Below, piece after piece: positions 61,337 through 64,000 of a stretch of DNA of 64,000 bases; within the stretch, counting starts at the first letter, position 1, and each line of letters begins with the position of its first letter. A program made the position numbers and the translations under genes. Source of the stretch: Helicobacter bilis (lineage in GTDB: Bacteria; Campylobacterota; Campylobacteria; Campylobacterales; Helicobacteraceae); assembly GCF_001999985.1 (NCBI RefSeq), contig NZ_CP019645.1:744001-808000 (forward strand), written 5' to 3'. The notes beneath the pieces are model-generated. The model was given only the letters and a program-made list of their open reading frames with translations, was not told the DNA's origin and made no database searches.

Positions 61337-61749
61337 TCTTAATCCTTTTTAAATATTCTTGCGTTGTCTTTTGGACATCGCCTCAAAATACTGCCGCATA
61401 CTTAGTTGCTTTTTTTGTTCGCATAACAAACCTTAAAAAGCTGGTTTGTTTGCTTTGTTATGTTACTTTTTTCCTTGTCATGTTGAGGCAAGCCGAAACA
61501 TCTTTACTTGCATAAAGGTTAGATTCTAGGGTTTGCAACTTTGCAAACTTGCAAATTAGAGACTCTTAAGCGTGAAGTATTTTGAGGCGATTTTGCCTAG
61601 TGTGCAAGTGCCAAGTCTCGTGCGTGATTGATTTTTAGTGAATTTTTGCGGTTTTCAAGTGAAAGTCAAGGGAGTGTATTATACATACATGACCGCAGAC
61701 TTTCACGCAGAATCAACAAAAAGTCGCAAAAAGCAACACGCATTCTAAA
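61337..61749. other. Intergenic region, no gene seen
   Basis: 413 bp between the portal and coiled-coil genes. It holds a dispersed repeat (61477-61503), the TCGTGCGTGATT word shared with 51919, and complementary short words TGAAAGTC / GACTTTCA about 20-30 bp apart around 61660-61705 that may form a terminator or promoter structure. Confidence 0.4.
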
Positions 61750-63546
61750 CTAGCTCCATGCTAGAGTCTTATTATCTATCCCATCATCTTGCGGTCGCCC
61801 TGTTGTCGCCTTATTCTCTACTGCTTTTATTTTCTCTTGCAACTCATTTAATGCGTTCTCATTATCTTGTATAAATGTATCTAGCTTTTGTGTTTGCTTA
61901 TTTATCTCATCTGTATTTGCCTGTATAAGTGTTTCTAGTGTGGCTTTTAGATTCTGTAAGTCTGTGATATTATGATTATTATTTAAATCTCTTAGAATCT
62001 CATTTTTTACATTCTCTAACTCTTTTTGTATATGCGTTTGCAAAGTAGGGCTAATTGTGCTTTGAGTTAGCTCTTGTATTAAATCTTGTTTTGCTTGCTC
62101 TTTTGCTTGTTCTAAGTTTTGCATTAAGGCTTCTAACTCTTGCTTTTTAATCTCTAGTTCCTCTTTTGCTAGGGCAAGTTTTTCTAACTCCGCTTCAATG
62201 TCGCTTTCTTGTTTAAGTGCTTCTAGGGCATCTTGTATTTCTGTGAAACCGCTTTGAATACGCATAAAAGCGATATGGGCTGCCGCTTCTGCTTCAGCCC
62301 TTAATAATTCATCATTCTTTAATATCTCTTTTGCCTTTTCTTTCAAGGCAAGTGCTACGAAATCTTTTACTACCGCATGACTTAGCTTCTCTTGTAATAA
62401 CTCTAGGACTAGATTCTCAAACCGCTTTATCACTTCCTCATTTGCAATTAAAGCGTTTAATATTGCTTCTTGTGTGAGATTTGTTACAAAATATAAAGCT
62501 ACTTGCTTAATGCTTTCATCAGTTATAGAATCTTTTTCTAGCAAAATGTGTTCTGTTGTGCTTTGTGTAACTATGTTTATAATCTCTTGCTTTAGTGATT
62601 CTATTTCAAAGCTATTATGAAGTCTTTCTAAAATCTCTTGCAGCATAGAGTCTTTATGTGATTTAATATAGTTATCAAACTCTAGCAAAACGATTTTACA
62701 CGCCTCCCTAAACGCTTCTTTTTCCCTGTCTAAATCATTTATATAAGTTTGCTTTGTTTCTAGTAAATTTTCTTTCAAAGATTCTATATACGCATTTAAG
62801 TCTTGTATTTTATTTTCTGCGTTAAATTTCGTTTCATTGATATATAACAAAAAGTCGTTTTTAACCCCTGCAATCGCTTCTTTTAACTCATTTTTTAAGC
62901 TTTCAGCATTAACATTATTTGCTACAAACTCGCTTATTTTTGTTTGCAACTCTTGCATTAAGACTTCATTTAGGGCTTGTTGCTCTAAGGCGGCTTTTAT
63001 TACTTCATTTAAGTCGATTTGACTTTGTAAAAGCTGTATTAACTCTGTTTTTGTTTCTTCTTTAATGTGTGGCAGGGTTTGTTTTAGATTCTCTTTTAGG
63101 GCATTTTGCGTGTTTTCTTGTATGGAATCGATTAGGCTTTGTGTGTTTTTAAGATTGTCTATAATCACATTTAAGTCGATTTCATTATGCAAATTATCTG
63201 TTTTTTGTGTGATTATTTCATGTATTTTTGCGCTTACTTCTTGTTGTAGCGTGGTTTTAAAAGTCTCCAAAAAGATATTTGCATTTTTTTCTAAGTCTTG
63301 TTGTAACTCTGGCTTTAAGTCTTTTAACTCTCTTTTAACCCATTTTGTAGTAATGTCTTGGTATTCATTAGCCTCACTCTCTAGCTTGTTTTCTAGATGT
63401 CTTGTAGCCCTTTCTAAATCGCTTTTTAACTGCCTGCTTACTTGTTGCAAGTCTGTATAAAGTGTTTCATAAAGCTCGGTGTTGTCTTGTGTGTTTAGGG
63501 TGTTGAGTTGGTTTTGGAGTTGGGTTAGTTTTTCAGCGAGTAGCAT
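61750..63546 (-). CDS. Long coiled-coil phage protein
   Basis: 598 residues, nearly all charged alpha helix (KLTQLQNQLNTLNTQDNTEL, ALAKEELEIKKQELEALMQN) with no hydrophobic segment. I start at ATG 63546 (MLLAEKL), preceded by AAAAGGATAAAACA, rather than 15 codons earlier where no ribosome binding site exists. Fibre, scaffold or tape-measure-like roles are possible; the end NKATTGRPQDDGIDNKTLAW (glycine/aspartate turn) is reminiscent of phage fibre linkers. Not identified. Confidence 0.6.
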   Translation of the reverse strand: MLLAEKLTQLQNQLNTLNTQDNTELYETLYTDLQQVSRQLKSDLERATRHLENKLESEANEYQDITTKWVKRELKDLKPELQQDLEKNANIFLETFKTTLQQEVSAKIHEIITQKTDNLHNEIDLNVIIDNLKNTQSLIDSIQENTQNALKENLKQTLPHIKEETKTELIQLLQSQIDLNEVIKAALEQQALNEVLMQELQTKISEFVANNVNAESLKNELKEAIAGVKNDFLLYINETKFNAENKIQDLNAYIESLKENLLETKQTYINDLDREKEAFREACKIVLLEFDNYIKSHKDSMLQEILERLHNSFEIESLKQEIINIVTQSTTEHILLEKDSITDESIKQVALYFVTNLTQEAILNALIANEEVIKRFENLVLELLQEKLSHAVVKDFVALALKEKAKEILKNDELLRAEAEAAAHIAFMRIQSGFTEIQDALEALKQESDIEAELEKLALAKEELEIKKQELEALMQNLEQAKEQAKQDLIQELTQSTISPTLQTHIQKELENVKNEILRDLNNNHNITDLQNLKATLETLIQANTDEINKQTQKLDTFIQDNENALNELQEKIKAVENKATTGRPQDDGIDNKTLAWS

Positions 63547-63613
63547 TGTTTTATCCTTTTGTTTTAATCTTTTCTTTGTTGTAGCTTTCATCTTGGTTAT
63601 GCGATTTAAGGGA

Positions 63614-63675
63614 TTAAGTAGTTTTTATGATAGTCATTACCGCTTAAGGTAACTCCCATCATAAAAACTACTTAA
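63614..63675. repeat. Stem-loop element copy d
   Basis: Perfect 18-nt arms (TTAAGTAGTTTTTATGAT and its complement, 63614-63631 and 63658-63675) enclose AGTCATTACCGCTTAAGGTA then ACTCCC. The inner stem is TTACC/GGTAA with loop GCTTAA. Confidence 0.75.
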
Positions 63676-63786
63676 AACCCATAAAGCCATAACGCAATCT
63701 TAGAAAGCTTTGTTTGCTTTTCCTTGTCATGTTGCGTTACAAAATATCCAACAATTAAAGCATATCTACGCTGTAAATTAAAGGGG

Positions 63787-64000
63787 TTATTTTGTAGTCT
63801 TTTTGCCTGTCCTGCAAAACTCTAAATCGTTTTCAATAAACTTGTAATATGCCCTTAAATACGTTTGAAACTCTGTAAAGTCATTATAATCTTTTGCTTG
63901 TGGTTTTATTCTCTCTGGAATCTCGCATTTTGTAGGGATTAAAACCTCTTTTATAACGACTTTTTCTGCACATGCTATAAAAAACAAAGGAATTGCAACT
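63787..64000 (-). CDS. Small phage lipoprotein (5' end outside window)
   Basis: The frame is open to the window end. Its visible start reads VAIPLFFIACAEKVVIKEVL, a signal sequence with lipobox FIAC. The mature part PTKCEIPERIKPQAKDYNDF then EFQTYLRAYYKFIENDLEFC resembles o-spanin (Rz1-like) or tail-associated lipoproteins of Campylobacterota phages. Start codon not visible. Confidence 0.55.
   Translation of the reverse strand, partial: VAIPLFFIACAEKVVIKEVLIPTKCEIPERIKPQAKDYNDFTEFQTYLRAYYKFIENDLEFCRTGKKTTK

Noticed and set aside
63547-63591. Start of the coiled-coil phage protein at 63591
   Set aside because: No ribosome binding site there; ATG 63546 has AAAAGGATAAAACA.

Overview
The window looks like a chromosome segment of an enterohepatic-type Helicobacter (Campylobacterota). 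It is very AT-rich and uses the word AGATTCT/AGAATCT everywhere. Its housekeeping genes match the set expected for that group: fliR, azlD, pssA, a futalosine-pathway nucleosidase, a signal-peptide-bearing atpE, a class II DAHP synthase, hemB, nikABCD and several poly-G contingency genes. The species cannot be named from the sequence alone.

Layout. (1) 1-8.6 kb: housekeeping genes (fliR end, azlD, a ThiE/TenI-like protein, YceI, a MATE exporter, pssA, mqnB/mtnN, ppk2, a CinA/PncC-like gene, atpE). (2) 8.6-12.2 kb: three tRNAs (Leu-GAG, Leu-CAA, Arg-CCT), a decayed MORN_2-repeat gene, asd, and a broken type III restriction subunit. (3) 12.2-21.8 kb: a DciA-like protein facing a tiny lipoprotein, three tandem paralogous lipoproteins, hemB, a cluster of five mini-genes, the class II DAHP synthase, a poly-G DUF2972/sulfotransferase-like gene, and coaBC. 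(4) 21.9-26.7 kb: a two-gene envelope locus with ATGA overlap. One gene is a CDP-glycerol glycerophosphotransferase-like protein switched by a C13/G13 tract. The other is a 981-residue fusion of a YidC/Oxa1-like domain to a membrane sulfatase/phosphoglycerol-transferase-like domain. (5) 27-32.2 kb: another poly-G gene and nikABCD, with no nikE. (6) 32.3-44.8 kb: a degenerate conjugative or integrative element on the minus strand (virB9 and virB4 fragments, a YafQ-type toxin-antitoxin pair, parA, a candidate origin, many unrecognised small genes, and a broken large polyvalent protein). At its right edge lies a truncated NSS-family transporter. (7) 44.8-51.6 kb: MarR with a broken YceI, a TfoX-domain protein, miaA, and a tandem array of four secreted MORN_2/YwqK-type repeat proteins, each with a copied promoter. 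(8) 51.6-64 kb: part of a prophage (TerS, TerL, GH108 endolysin, P22-like portal, a long coiled-coil protein, a lipoprotein cut by the window end, and small HTH proteins).

The most unusual material is in the prophage. Three copies of a roughly 250-bp module each carry a TATAAT promoter, a 5' hairpin, a strong ribosome binding site, a 20-22 residue hydrophobic peptide with a palindromic ATTATAAT inside the reading frame, a second hairpin and a second strong ribosome binding site. In two copies a small HTH gene follows. This layout resembles the AapA/IsoA type I toxin systems of Helicobacter, but the peptides are different. Three of the four copies of a separate stem-loop family, with variable complementary arms and a conserved internal core, lie in the prophage; the fourth is inside the YidC fusion gene. 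A set of mini-genes with a conserved 29-nt-spaced hairpin occurs both in the prophage (59 kb) and between hemB and the DAHP synthase gene (16.7 kb).

How it works together. The left half is core metabolism interleaved with contingency loci that vary the surface (the three poly-G genes). The nik operon should supply nickel, presumably for Ni enzymes such as urease or hydrogenase. The accessory regions are in different states: the conjugative remnant is largely dead, whereas the prophage genes in view are mostly intact. All family assignments come from reading motifs; no database search was run.
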